DNA of 64,000 nt from Paenibacillus_G sp049942825 (lineage in GTDB: Bacteria > Bacillota > Bacilli > Paenibacillales > NBRC-103111). The stretch lies in NCBI RefSeq assembly GCF_049942825.1, contig NZ_CP187970.1, positions 372,001 through 436,000 of the forward strand, in the 5' to 3' direction. Positions 7,116-15,644 of this stretch are shown piece by piece. The position numbers and the translations under genes were made by a program. The notes beneath the pieces are model-generated. The model did not search any database. It had not been told where the DNA came from and was given only the letters and a program-made list of their open reading frames with translations. How positions within the stretch are numbered: the first letter of the stretch is position 1; every line of letters begins with the position of its first letter.

Positions 7116-8582
7116 ATGAGTACAACGGCAACACAGCCGGCGTCTGCCGGTGGCGGCATTAGAGTAAGGGTACAGCGGTTCGGCCGCTTTCTGAGCGGCA
7201 TGGTGATGCCGAATATCGGAGCATTCATCGCCTGGGGGCTCATTACGGCTTTATTCATCCCGACGGGCTGGTTCCCGAATGAGGATCTGGCGAAGCTCGT
7301 CTCTCCGATGATCACCTACCTGCTGCCGATTCTTATCGGGTACACGGGCGGTACGATGATTCACGGGACGCGCGGCGGCGTGATCGGCGCGGTAACCACC
7401 ATGGGAGTGATCATCGGCACGGATATTCCGATGTTCCTCGGGGCGATGATCGTCGGTCCCTTCGCCGCCTGGGTCCTGAAGCAGTTCGACCGGGCCGTGG
7501 AAGGCAAGATCCGCTCCGGATTCGAGATGCTTGTCAACAACTTCTCCGCCGGTATTATCGGCGCCCTGCTGGCGGTCATCGCCTACACGTTCGTCGGTCC
7601 GGTCGTGCAGGTGTTCAGCAAGGCATTGGCATCCGGCGTGCAGGCCTTGGTCAACGCAGGTCTGCTGCCGCTGGCCAACGTGCTGATCGAGCCGGCCAAA
7701 ATTCTGTTCCTGAACAACGCGATCAACCACGGGGTGCTGAGCCCGATCGCGCTCGATCAGGCGGCCAAGACCGGTCAATCGATGCTGTTCATGCTCGAGT
7801 CGAATCCGGGTCCCGGCCTCGGCATCCTGCTGGCCTACTGGCTCGTCGGCCGCGGAAGCGTCAAGCAGTCCGCGCCGGGGGCGGTCATCATTCATTTCCT
7901 CGGCGGTATTCACGAGATCTACTTCCCGTATATCCTGATGAACCCGCGTCTGATTCTCGCGGTCATCGCGGGCGGCGTCACAGGGACGTTCACGTTCGGT
8001 CTGTTCCATGCCGGTCTGGTCGCTCCTCCCTCGCCGGGCAGCATCTTCGCTTTCATGGCAATGGCCCCGAAGGGTGGTCTCCTGTCCGTGTTCACTGGAG
8101 TTCTAACCGGTGCGGCGGCCTCCTTCGTGGTAGCGGCACTGCTGCTCAAGACGACGAAGCAGGAAGAGCAGGAAGAGAGCCTGGAACAGGCGGCAGCCCG
8201 GATGAAGGAAATGAAGGGCGCCACACCGGCCGCCGCGCCTGCCGCTGAAGCTGCTGCGGCATCCGAAGCCCCAGTGACGGAAGCTGCGGTGGCCCGCAAG
8301 GCCAAGGAAGACGTGCGCAAGATCGTGTTCTCCTGCGATGCGGGCATGGGCTCGAGCGCCATGGGCGCCTCGATTCTGAGAAAGAAGCTGAAGGACGCCG
8401 GCGCCAACGTTACGGTCATCAACACGGCCATCAGTGAGATCCCGGGCGATGCGGACATCGTCATCACCCACCGGTCGCTGACGGACCGGGCCAAGGCCCA
8501 GGCGCCGAAGGCGGAGCACATATCGATCGATAATTTCATGAAAAGTCCGGAGTACGACGAGCTGACGAAACGGCTTGCTTAG
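7116..8582 (+). CDS. mtlA: PTS mannitol transporter, fused IIC-IIB subunit
   Basis: The 488-residue mannitol permease has an N-terminal IIC membrane domain (residues about 15-345; MVMPNIGAFIAWGLITALF, GGTMIHGTRGG). It includes the conserved GGIHEIYFPYILM motif of MtlA. An Ala/Glu-rich linker (about 365-395) connects to a IIB domain with VFSCDAGMGSSAMG, where Cys407 is the phosphorylated residue. It imports mannitol and phosphorylates it to mannitol 1-phosphate. There is no fused IIA domain; that function is the separate mtlF gene two genes downstream. The gene order mtlA-mtlR-mtlF-mtlD matches the Geobacillus stearothermophilus operon. A cre-like site lies in its promoter. Confidence 0.95.
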   Translation: MSTTATQPASAGGGIRVRVQRFGRFLSGMVMPNIGAFIAWGLITALFIPTGWFPNEDLAKLVSPMITYLLPILIGYTGGTMIHGTRGGVIGAVTTMGVIIGTDIPMFLGAMIVGPFAAWVLKQFDRAVEGKIRSGFEMLVNNFSAGIIGALLAVIAYTFVGPVVQVFSKALASGVQALVNAGLLPLANVLIEPAKILFLNNAINHGVLSPIALDQAAKTGQSMLFMLESNPGPGLGILLAYWLVGRGSVKQSAPGAVIIHFLGGIHEIYFPYILMNPRLILAVIAGGVTGTFTFGLFHAGLVAPPSPGSIFAFMAMAPKGGLLSVFTGVLTGAAASFVVAALLLKTTKQEEQEESLEQAAARMKEMKGATPAAAPAAEAAAASEAPVTEAAVARKAKEDVRKIVFSCDAGMGSSAMGASILRKKLKDAGANVTVINTAISEIPGDADIVITHRSLTDRAKAQAPKAEHISIDNFMKSPEYDELTKRLA

Positions 8583-8664
8583 CCGCCGGGCTTCGGGCGG
8601 GAGGCCGGCTGCCGGGAGACGTTCCCGCGGCCCGGCCTATCCCTGACTGAGGAAGGATGACGCC

Positions 8665-10719
8665 ATGCGTGTCTCTACCAGGCAACGACAGATCATACAA
8701 CTGCTGCTGCTCCGCAGTGACGGCATCACGGCCGGCGAGATTGCGGAGGAAATCAAAGTGAGCACGAGAACGGTTCACCGGGAGCTGGATGAGCTGGAGG
8801 CCGTCTTGGCGGAGTACGGTGTGGATCTGCTGAAGAAATCGGGAAAAGGCATTCTGCTGCAGGCGGGGGAGGGGGAGCTGGAGGCGCTCCACCGGCGGCT
8901 GTTCGAAGCGGTCCCCGAGGATTACACCGCCGAGGACCGGAGGGCCCTGATCCTGTGTCTGCTGCTGGAATCCGGGGAGCCGGTGAAGCTGTTCGCGCTG
9001 GCCCACAGCCTGAAGGTGACCGTGCCTACGGTTACGAATGACCTGGATGAACTCGAGGGCTGGCTTGCGCGGAGCGGCCTGACCCTGGTTCGCCGCAGAG
9101 GCTACGGGGTGGAGCTGGCCGGGGAGGAGGAGGGCCTGCGCGGCACGCTCTCCCTGCTTGCGATGCAGCACCTTGATGAGGCCGACCTGTTCGGGCGCCC
9201 GGAGGACCTGGCCCGGGAGCCGGTGAAGCGCCGGCTGCTCGAGCTGATCGGCAGGCCGCATCTGAAGGCGGCGGAGGATGCGCTCTGGGCGGCCGACCGC
9301 CTGTGGCTGAAGCTGCTCGCAGAGCACGAATACGCGCGTCTGCTCATCCGCATGTCGGTCATGCTCGGACGGATCCGGGAGGGCCGCCAGATCCGTGACG
9401 CCCAGACGGCGCAGGGGCTGCCCGCGCATCTGCTGAAGCTGGCCGAGGAGCTGTCCCCGGCCCTCGGCGGTCTGCCGCCGGAGGAGGTCCGCTATCTGGC
9501 CGGGCTCCTGCAGCTGGCGGACACGCCGGACCGCCACGGGCTGGTGCCGGAAGCGAATCCCGGCTCCATGGACCTGGCGAAGCGGCTGATTGCGGCCCTC
9601 GAAGAGGAACTCGGGGCCGGCTTCGGGGAGGACCGCCAGCTGCGCGAGGGGCTGACCAGCCACCTGGAGTCGGCTCTGCCGCGGATCCGCGAGGGCTTTC
9701 AGATCCGCAATCCGCTGCTCTCCCAGATCCGGCGGGACTATGACCGCCTGTTCGTTCAGATCCGGGAAGCGGCGGATACGGTCCTGCCGGGCCTGCCGAT
9801 CCCGGATGAGGAGATCGGCTTCCTCGTGATGCATTTCGGCGCCTCCCTGGAGCGGCTGAAGTCGCTGCGGCGGAGCGTGAGGGCGGTGATCGTCTGTACG
9901 AGCGGCATCGGCTCCTCCAAGATGCTCGCCATCCGCCTGAACAAGGAGCTGCCACAGGTGGAGATCATCAGCCATGCTTCCTGGTACGAAGCGGTCCGGA
10001 TTCCGGAGGAGGATTACGACCTCATCATCTCGACGGTGGATCTTCCGCTGGAGGAGCACCGCTACATCAAGCTCAGCCCGCTCTTGACCGCAGAAGAGTC
10101 GGAGCGTCTGCGCCGGTTTATCCGGGAAGTCACCCTGCAGCGGGGACCAGGCCGCGGCGAAGAGGGGGGTCCGCCGGCCGAATCGCTGGAGCGTCTGCAC
10201 CGTCTGCAGGCTTACCTGAATGAAATCGTGTCGATCGTCGACCAATTCCGGGTTCATGGACCGCTGGAGGGACGTACAGGGCTGCGCGGCATCCTGGAGG
10301 AGGCCTGCGGGCGTGTGAAGCAGCGGGCGGGGATCACCGATCTGCCCGCAGTGGTAGAGCTTCTGCTGGAGAGACAGAAGCTGAGCAGCCAGGTGATTCC
10401 GGGCACGGGCCTTGCGCTGTTCCACACGAGGAGCGGGCAGATCGAGACGCCTTCTTTCACGCTGTTCACCTTGCAGGAGGAGCTCCCGCTGGATCCCGGC
10501 GAAGGGGCGGGGGTGAAGCACCTGCTGCTCATGCTCGGTCCCCGGGAGCTGCCCAAGGAAAGCCTTGAGGTGCTCAGCGAGATCAGCTCCTTCCTGCTCG
10601 ATGAAGAGTTCGTAGAACTCCTGAAGCAGGGGAGCGAGGAAGAGATCCGGCACGAATTGTCGACGAAGCTGACGGAATTTTTTGAAAGTATCTATAAAAC
10701 GGATAAGAGGAGAGAATGA
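8665..10719 (+). CDS. mtlR: Mannitol operon transcriptional activator, PRD and PTS-regulatory domains
   Basis: The 684-residue MtlR-type activator shows N-terminal HTH (GITAGEIAEEIKVSTRTVHREL) and a second HTH/Mga-like region (about 80-160). Two PTS regulation domains follow (about 180-400; the EEIGFLVMHFGASLERL end of PRD2 is clear), then an EIIB-Gat-like domain with VIVCTSGIGSS (Cys411). A C-terminal EIIA-like domain has ALFHTRSG (His587). In this family, phosphorylation of PRD2 by HPr activates, while phosphorylation of the IIB/IIA-like domains by the mannitol PTS inactivates. The gene lies 82 nt after mtlA; the gap contains a G+C-rich inverted repeat that may act in mRNA processing. Ribosome site GAGGAAGGATGA. 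Confidence 0.93.
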   Translation: MRVSTRQRQIIQLLLLRSDGITAGEIAEEIKVSTRTVHRELDELEAVLAEYGVDLLKKSGKGILLQAGEGELEALHRRLFEAVPEDYTAEDRRALILCLLLESGEPVKLFALAHSLKVTVPTVTNDLDELEGWLARSGLTLVRRRGYGVELAGEEEGLRGTLSLLAMQHLDEADLFGRPEDLAREPVKRRLLELIGRPHLKAAEDALWAADRLWLKLLAEHEYARLLIRMSVMLGRIREGRQIRDAQTAQGLPAHLLKLAEELSPALGGLPPEEVRYLAGLLQLADTPDRHGLVPEANPGSMDLAKRLIAALEEELGAGFGEDRQLREGLTSHLESALPRIREGFQIRNPLLSQIRRDYDRLFVQIREAADTVLPGLPIPDEEIGFLVMHFGASLERLKSLRRSVRAVIVCTSGIGSSKMLAIRLNKELPQVEIISHASWYEAVRIPEEDYDLIISTVDLPLEEHRYIKLSPLLTAEESERLRRFIREVTLQRGPGRGEEGGPPAESLERLHRLQAYLNEIVSIVDQFRVHGPLEGRTGLRGILEEACGRVKQRAGITDLPAVVELLLERQKLSSQVIPGTGLALFHTRSGQIETPSFTLFTLQEELPLDPGEGAGVKHLLLMLGPRELPKESLEVLSEISSFLLDEEFVELLKQGSEEEIRHELSTKLTEFFESIYKTDKRRE

Positions 10720-10723
10720 GACA

Positions 10724-11161
10724 ATGAGCATACTGTCACCGAATAAAGTGCTGCTGAACGCCAAAGCCCAGGATAAAACAGAAGCGATCCGCATCGCCGG
10801 ACAGCTGCTGGTTGATGCCGGCCACACCGCTCCGGGCTATATCGAGAAAATGCTGGAGAGGGAAGAGGCGCTGTCGACCTACATGGGCGGCGGTCTGGCC
10901 ATTCCCCACGGCACCAAGGATTCCAAGGAGATGATCTCCTCGGCCGGATTGTCGATCGTTCTCTTCCCGGAGGGCGTAGACTTCGGCGGCGACGAGCCGG
11001 CACACCTGGTCATCGGCATCGCGGCAGCGGGCAGCGACCATCTCGGCATTCTGACCAACGTGGCGATGATCTGCTCGGACGAAGAGAACATGGAGCAGAT
11101 TCTGAAGGCGTCCTCCAAGGAGGAAATCATCCGGATCTTCGAGGAAGGGATGGGCGAATGA
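10724..11161 (+). CDS. mtlF: PTS mannitol-specific IIA component
   Basis: A 145-residue soluble EIIA of the mannitol/fructose type. The phosphorylation site is in GGGLAIPHGTKD (His62), with the typical downstream LVIGIAAAGSDHL. It passes phosphate from HPr to Cys407 of the IICB permease. The start at ATG 10724 is 4 nt after the mtlR stop and has AAGAGGAGAG upstream. The end overlaps mtlD by 4 nt (ATGA), indicating translational coupling. Confidence 0.95.
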   Translation: MSILSPNKVLLNAKAQDKTEAIRIAGQLLVDAGHTAPGYIEKMLEREEALSTYMGGGLAIPHGTKDSKEMISSAGLSIVLFPEGVDFGGDEPAHLVIGIAAAGSDHLGILTNVAMICSDEENMEQILKASSKEEIIRIFEEGMGE

Positions 11162-12312
11162 GGGCGGTCCATTTTGGGGCGGGGAACATCGGCCGCGGCT
11201 TCATCGGGCTGCTGCTGTCCCAAGCCGGCTATGAGGTGTGTTTCGTAGACGTCAATGAGACGCTGGTGTCCGAGCTGCAGCGCAGGGGCGAATACACGGT
11301 CTCCCTGGCCAGCGACGGGCAGGAGACGTATCACGTGAAGGGCGTGACCGCGCTGCATGGCGGTGACACGGAGCGGGTCGCTCAGGCGGTGGCCGGTGCG
11401 GATCTCGTCACTACAGCGGTCGGTGTCAATATCCTAAAGCATATTGCCGAAGGCATAGCGAAGGGCGTGAGGCTCCGCCTGCAGGCCGGAGGCGGCCCGC
11501 AGCACCTGATCGCCTGCGAGAATGCGATCGGCGGCAGCGCGCAGCTCCAGGCGCATGTCTTCGGCTACCTGAGCGAAGAGGAGCAGCGGCAGGCCGAGGG
11601 CCGGCTGGCTTTCCCGAATGCGGCGGTCGACCGGATCGTGCCGCTGCAGCACCACGAGGACCCGCTTCACGTGACCGTGGAGCCGTTCTACGAGTGGGTC
11701 GTCGACCGTTCGCAGACGCTGCCGGGCCTTCCGGAGATCCCGGGCGTGCACTACGCCGACGGACTCGAACCCTACATCGAGCGGAAGCTGTTCACGGTCA
11801 ACACCGGTCACTGCTGCGCCGCTTACATGGGCTTCGTGCACGGCCAAGCGACGATCCAGGAGAGCATGGCCGATGAGCGAATCGCGGCCGAAGTGCGCGC
11901 CGTACTTGGCGAGACGGGCCGGCTGCTTACGGCGAAGCATGGCTTCGATAAAGGGGAGCATCAGGCTTATATCGAGAAGACGATGGAGCGCTTCCGCAAT
12001 CCGCATCTGACCGATGAGGTTGCCCGGGTCGGCCGCTCTCCGGTCCGCAAGCTCTCGCCGAACGACCGTCTGGTCCGTCCGGCGCTAGGGCTTCATGACA
12101 TGGGCGTCCGTCCCGAGGCACTGGCCCGGGCCATGGCGGCCGCGCTGATGTTCCGGGTGGAGGATGACCCGGAAGTGCAGCTCATCCGGGCGGAGCTGCA
12201 GGAGCACGGATTGTCCGCTGCGATCAGCCGGTTCACTTCGCTTGCGGCAGATCATCCGGTGCACGCGCTCATCGTCGCGCAGTACGAAGCGCTCAGCCGG
12301 CAGCTGGCATAA
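11158..12312 (+). CDS. mtlD: Mannitol-1-phosphate 5-dehydrogenase
   Basis: Polyol-specific long-chain dehydrogenase of 384 residues that oxidises mannitol 1-phosphate to fructose 6-phosphate with NAD. The N-terminal Rossmann motif is AVHFGAGNIGRGFIG (residues 3-17). The catalytic region is ERKLFTVNTGHCCAAYMGF with the conserved Lys-x4-Asn-x2-His arrangement, followed by the C-terminal helical domain (VRKLSPNDRLVRPALGL). ATG overlaps the mtlF stop in ATGA. It is the last gene of the mtl operon. Confidence 0.96.
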   Translation: MRAVHFGAGNIGRGFIGLLLSQAGYEVCFVDVNETLVSELQRRGEYTVSLASDGQETYHVKGVTALHGGDTERVAQAVAGADLVTTAVGVNILKHIAEGIAKGVRLRLQAGGGPQHLIACENAIGGSAQLQAHVFGYLSEEEQRQAEGRLAFPNAAVDRIVPLQHHEDPLHVTVEPFYEWVVDRSQTLPGLPEIPGVHYADGLEPYIERKLFTVNTGHCCAAYMGFVHGQATIQESMADERIAAEVRAVLGETGRLLTAKHGFDKGEHQAYIEKTMERFRNPHLTDEVARVGRSPVRKLSPNDRLVRPALGLHDMGVRPEALARAMAAALMFRVEDDPEVQLIRAELQEHGLSAAISRFTSLAADHPVHALIVAQYEALSRQLA

Positions 12313-12341
12313 GCAGTACGGATGGCACCGTTAAAGGCCGC

Positions 12342-12383
12342 GGTATCTTCGGCGGGGCACAGCCGAAGATACCCCGCCGAAAG
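12342..12383. other. Two mutually exclusive perfect hairpins after mtlD
   Basis: GGTATCTTCGGC (12342-12353) pairs perfectly with GCCGAAGATACC (12362-12373). The overlapping TTCGGCGGGG (12348-12357) pairs perfectly with CCCCGCCGAA (12372-12381). Both cannot form at once. There is no T-tract, so it is not a standard terminator, although it sits where the mtl operon terminator would be expected. Confidence 0.6.
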
Positions 12384-12403
12384 CACAAGGATTAGGGCTT
12401 CAA

Positions 12404-12610
12404 TGAAAATAGCGGAACTCCGATTCGTTAAGTCTGTAGAAAGTGGAGTCGCATCGAGAATAGAGGAACTGAGGTTAACTGAGGTTCGTTAGTTCGATGC
12501 ATAGGACGGTTGTCGGGGCAAATGGAGAGCAATAAAGCATCTGAGTTCCGTTATTCCTTGGGAAATAGCGGGAAATGATCCAATAAGGTATCATAGTTCC
12601 TTTATTTCGC
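12404..12610. repeat. Intergenic repeat element copy A (four 25-bp units arranged + + - -)
   Basis: Four related units can be read: + units at 12406-12429 and 12457-12480 (AATAGMGGAACTSMG core), and reverse-complement units at 12530-12555 (AATAAAGCATCTGAGTTCCG) and 12581-12607. The same four-unit + + - - layout recurs at 32934-33123, and the stretch around the third unit also aligns (reverse complement) to that copy. No coding capacity. It can fold into a long cruciform or hairpin. Confidence 0.75.
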
Positions 12611-13174
12611 GAGGAAGGAACCCGCTTACTAAAGGGTTTCCATCTCCCATGGGGGCAAGGGGGCCGCGCCCGAATTCTCTCTCCAATTTCCTGGGCCAGC
12701 GACAGATAGGGACCGAACTGTCTCACGACGTTCCGAACCAGCTCGTGTACCGTTTTAATGGGCGAACAGCCCAATGCTGGAGCAAGGTTAGCCGCATACT
12801 CCAGCTCTGAGCATGGGATTCGTCCATAAGCAAGGCCAGCCGTGATCGGCTGGCCTTTTTTGACGCGTTATCGGCCGGCCAAGGCCGGGGATGAACGATT
12901 CCGGGGCTCTCTGAACGCAGGAGTCCTGGCGGAAGGAGCATGGGAACGGACTTAGAAGGGGCGCGCCGCAGGGCGGTCCCTTTAAGTCCGCTATTGGCGA
13001 ACGTCCTACTGGGATGATGAACTACTGGGACAAAGAGTTCACGAAGCGTGGCCTGCGGTTCGTCCGCTTAAGCGCACGACTGCACACGCTTGGACCTGCG
13101 GAGTGCATAACTGCCGAGTGCATACGTGGTTACTGCCGGGGTGAGGGAGCAGCTTCTTTTGCCGCTCCTGGGAA
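12611..13174. other. Non-coding region with a possible decayed gene fragment
   Basis: This stretch contains no gene I can support. The minus strand between about 12840 and 12630 has an unbroken 70-codon reading (LEYAANLAPALGCSPIK, TVHELVRNVVRQFGPYLSLAQEI) with protein-like composition but no start codon with a ribosome site. It may be a remnant of a lost gene. A strong hairpin with T-tract lies at 12830-12860, and a further inverted repeat at 12946-12992 (CGGACTTA/TAAGTCCG). The rest shows nothing recognisable. Confidence 0.45.
12830..12860 (+). terminator. Rho-independent terminator in a gene-poor region
   Basis: AAGGCCAGCCG/CGGCTGGCCTT form an 11-bp stem around TGAT, followed by a short T-tract. 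No intact plus-strand gene precedes it closely, supporting the idea that a gene once lay here. Confidence 0.65.
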
Positions 13175-13897
13175 TCAGGATATAGGATGATCGGCCATCC
13201 TAATCCGGACGGAGCCGTCCGGGCGCTCCGCCCAAAAGAAGCGGCCCGCTTCGTCATACCGGACCGAGACCGCGCCGAAGAGCCGGTTCAAGGAGGCGGC
13301 GCCCAAAGTGTTATCCTCCAGGGTATACAGGGTACACTCGGCTTGGGTGCCTGCAGTTCCGATGACGTCGACGGTCCCGTCATCATCCGCGTCCGCTTCC
13401 ACGCCATGGGCGTCGATCCGCAGGAAGAGGACCGGAGTTTCCGGGGCCGGGTCCACATAGTAGGTAACCGGACAGTTGGCCCCGCAGAAGCCGCTGATCT
13501 TGATCAGCGTGCGGGAGAAGGCGTGAACCTCTTGAATCTCGAGCATCCCCGGATCGATCAGGGGAAGATACCCAGCGGCGCCGATCTCATGGAGGCGGTC
13601 ACCTCGGCGGAGGAAGGCGGTCACCGTATCGGCGGGACTGCCGTCTGTGCGCAGCTCGATGACGTCCGCCCCGATGGCCTTGCTCGCGAGGATGGCATAA
13701 GGCTCAACAGCCGCGGCCGCGGGCAGAGGAGCAGGCGGATCGACGGGGACCCGGTTCAGCGCCAGAGCGGAGGCTTGAAACGTAAGCACTGCCGGCTCCG
13801 GGGCAGAGGAGGCGGGGGATTCCCTGAAGGCGCAGCCGGACATCAGTAGAAGCACAGCCAGGGACAGCGGAAGAACGCGGCGGCGGGTAACGGGCAT
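13175..13897 (-). CDS. Putative lipoprotein of unknown function
   Basis: The 240-residue protein starts MPVTRRRVLPLSLAVLLLMSGC, a lipoprotein signal peptide with lipobox LMSG-C (Cys22). It is expected to be lipid-anchored outside the membrane. The mature part contains GFCGANCPVTYYVDP, a possible disulfide pair, then an acidic EADADDDGTVDV that resembles a calcium-binding loop. I recognise no family. The start has GGAGGAG upstream. It is convergent to nothing and lies divergent from dgt. Confidence 0.7.
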   Translation of the reverse strand: MPVTRRRVLPLSLAVLLLMSGCAFRESPASSAPEPAVLTFQASALALNRVPVDPPAPLPAAAAVEPYAILASKAIGADVIELRTDGSPADTVTAFLRRGDRLHEIGAAGYLPLIDPGMLEIQEVHAFSRTLIKISGFCGANCPVTYYVDPAPETPVLFLRIDAHGVEADADDDGTVDVIGTAGTQAECTLYTLEDNTLGAASLNRLFGAVSVRYDEAGRFFWAERPDGSVRIRMADHPIS

Positions 13898-14142
13898 GGG
13901 CAGGACTCCTCCAGCAGGTCAATGAAGACAGCGAGCCCGCAGAGGGGTCTGCTGCTATACGTTGTAGACGCGGGGAATCCCTGCAAGGTTCGGTCATCCC
14001 GTTCGATTTGATGAATAAACACCCCATAGTCGAAGCTCACTTTTCATCTCCCGAGGGAGTATGATACAATGTCCAGAACATTATGTGATCCACATGTAAA
14101 CAAAAATGACATCTTAAGCTCGGCAGCGAGGGGGAAGAGACA

Positions 14143-15459
14143 ATGGATTTACGGAAGCTTCGGTTGGATGAACCGTCTGCAGGCACGTTCAGTGAAGAGC
14201 GGGACGAGTACGAGCGCGACTATGCGAGGCTGATCCAGTCGCCGGCGTTCCGGCGGCTGCAGGGCAAGTCGCAGGTTTTCGGAGCGGGCTCCGGCGACTA
14301 TTACCGCACCCGGCTGACGCACTCGCTGGAGGTGTCGCAGATCGCCCGCGAGACGGCACGGCGGATGGGCAAGCTGTATCCCTTCCTGAACCGGCGGGAG
14401 CATCCCGGCCTGATCCTGGACCCTGCTGTGGTCGAGTGCGCCTCGCTGGCCCACGATCTGGGACATCCCCCGTTCGGGCATAAGGGAGAGGAAGTTCTGG
14501 ACCGGCTGCTCGCCAAGGAGCACGGGATGAAGTATGAGGGCAACGCCCAGAACTTCCGGATTCTCATGTTCCTTGAGAAAAGGGCGGGCAGCGACAGCGG
14601 TCTGGACCTGACCGCCGCCGTACTGCTGGCGATCAATAAATATCCCTACTGCCTCGACGACCCCGGACGGCTCAAAGGGTGCTACGGCATGGAATGGGAG
14701 GGCATCTCAGAGCTCCGGCGAAAGTGGAATATGCCTACCGGCTGCTCGACGCTTGAAGCGCAGCTGATGGACCTGTGCGACGATATCGCTTATTCCACGC
14801 ATGATATCGAGGACGGGATCCGGGCCGGCAAGATCGGGATGAACCGGACCTTTTTTGAGAGTGACCGCCTCATCGAGCATCTCGTTCAGGAGATCGTCGA
14901 CGACCAGGGGAATCTCGAGGTCGGCTGGGAGTCGGTGGACATCGAAGGCATGGTCAAGCGGGTGCTGGAGGACTATCTGGCGCAGTGGGAGGAGATCTAC
15001 GAGCAGTGCGGACGGGAATCGTCCCGGACGCGGCGGGAGATGAAGGCCCGCTGGGTGAGCACCTTTGCGGGGCGGGTAGGGATTATCGACGACACGGCGC
15101 GGGGCTGGAAAAAGGTGACCTTCGTCCGCGACGGAGAGCAGGATCTGGAGCTCCTGCGGACGATGGAGATCCTGAAGAAGCTCGCCTGGGTGACACTTAT
15201 CAAGGATTTTCGCGTACAGCGGCTGCAGAAGCGCAGCGAGATCATGATCAAGCGGCTGTGGGACAGCTTCAAGGTGCCCGAACAGGGGCGGATGATCATT
15301 CCGCCTGACTGGATCGACAACTACAAGGCGCACCTGGGCAAGTGGACGTGGCCGCGGTTTATTGCCGATTATATCTCGGGCATGACCGATGCTTACGCGG
15401 AGAAGGTGTATGCGGAGCTGTTCGCCAGCAAATCCGGATCGATTTATGAGATGGATTAA
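14143..15459 (+). CDS. dgt: Deoxyguanosinetriphosphate triphosphohydrolase-like HD protein
   Basis: The protein of 438 residues has the dGTPase signatures: FRRLQGKSQVFG, TRLTHSLEVSQIAR (metal His), LAHDLGHPPFGHKGEEVL (HD pair), and DLCDDIAYSTHDIEDG (distal Asp). The enzymes hydrolyse dNTPs to the deoxynucleoside and triphosphate, controlling dNTP pools. Length and spacing are normal for the longer dGTPase subgroup. Preceded by a GGGGGAAGAGA ribosome site and followed by a terminator at 15537. Confidence 0.93.
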   Translation: MDLRKLRLDEPSAGTFSEERDEYERDYARLIQSPAFRRLQGKSQVFGAGSGDYYRTRLTHSLEVSQIARETARRMGKLYPFLNRREHPGLILDPAVVECASLAHDLGHPPFGHKGEEVLDRLLAKEHGMKYEGNAQNFRILMFLEKRAGSDSGLDLTAAVLLAINKYPYCLDDPGRLKGCYGMEWEGISELRRKWNMPTGCSTLEAQLMDLCDDIAYSTHDIEDGIRAGKIGMNRTFFESDRLIEHLVQEIVDDQGNLEVGWESVDIEGMVKRVLEDYLAQWEEIYEQCGRESSRTRREMKARWVSTFAGRVGIIDDTARGWKKVTFVRDGEQDLELLRTMEILKKLAWVTLIKDFRVQRLQKRSEIMIKRLWDSFKVPEQGRMIIPPDWIDNYKAHLGKWTWPRFIADYISGMTDAYAEKVYAELFASKSGSIYEMD

Positions 15460-15536
15460 CCTTCGGGGGTGACGTGGCTGGGGCCCGGAGCAGGCATAAA
15501 AGCGGGTCTGTATGCAGGTCCTCCCCGCATATAATC

Positions 15537-15577
15537 AAGGAGCGGAATCGGCAGGCGCCGGGCCGCTCCTTTTTTGG
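15537..15577 (+). terminator. Terminator after dgt
   Basis: AAGGAGCGG pairs with CCGCTCCTT around a 17-nt loop and is followed by a T-tract. It separates dgt from the transglutaminase gene. Confidence 0.75.
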
Positions 15578-15644
15578 CGGTATCCTGACACGGGACAGGG
15601 TTGGCAAACGGAGCGGTTCCCGGGAGCAGAAGGAGGGAACGGGC

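Noticed and set aside
8536..10827. Minus-strand open frame of 763 codons
   Set aside because: It is antisense to mtlR, has no ribosome site, and its composition (many Arg/Pro/Gln) is typical of a shadow frame.
12475..12774. Minus-strand 99-codon frame overlapping the repeat element
   Set aside because: Its 3' half is the repeat element and the start lacks a ribosome site; kept only as a possible decayed fragment.
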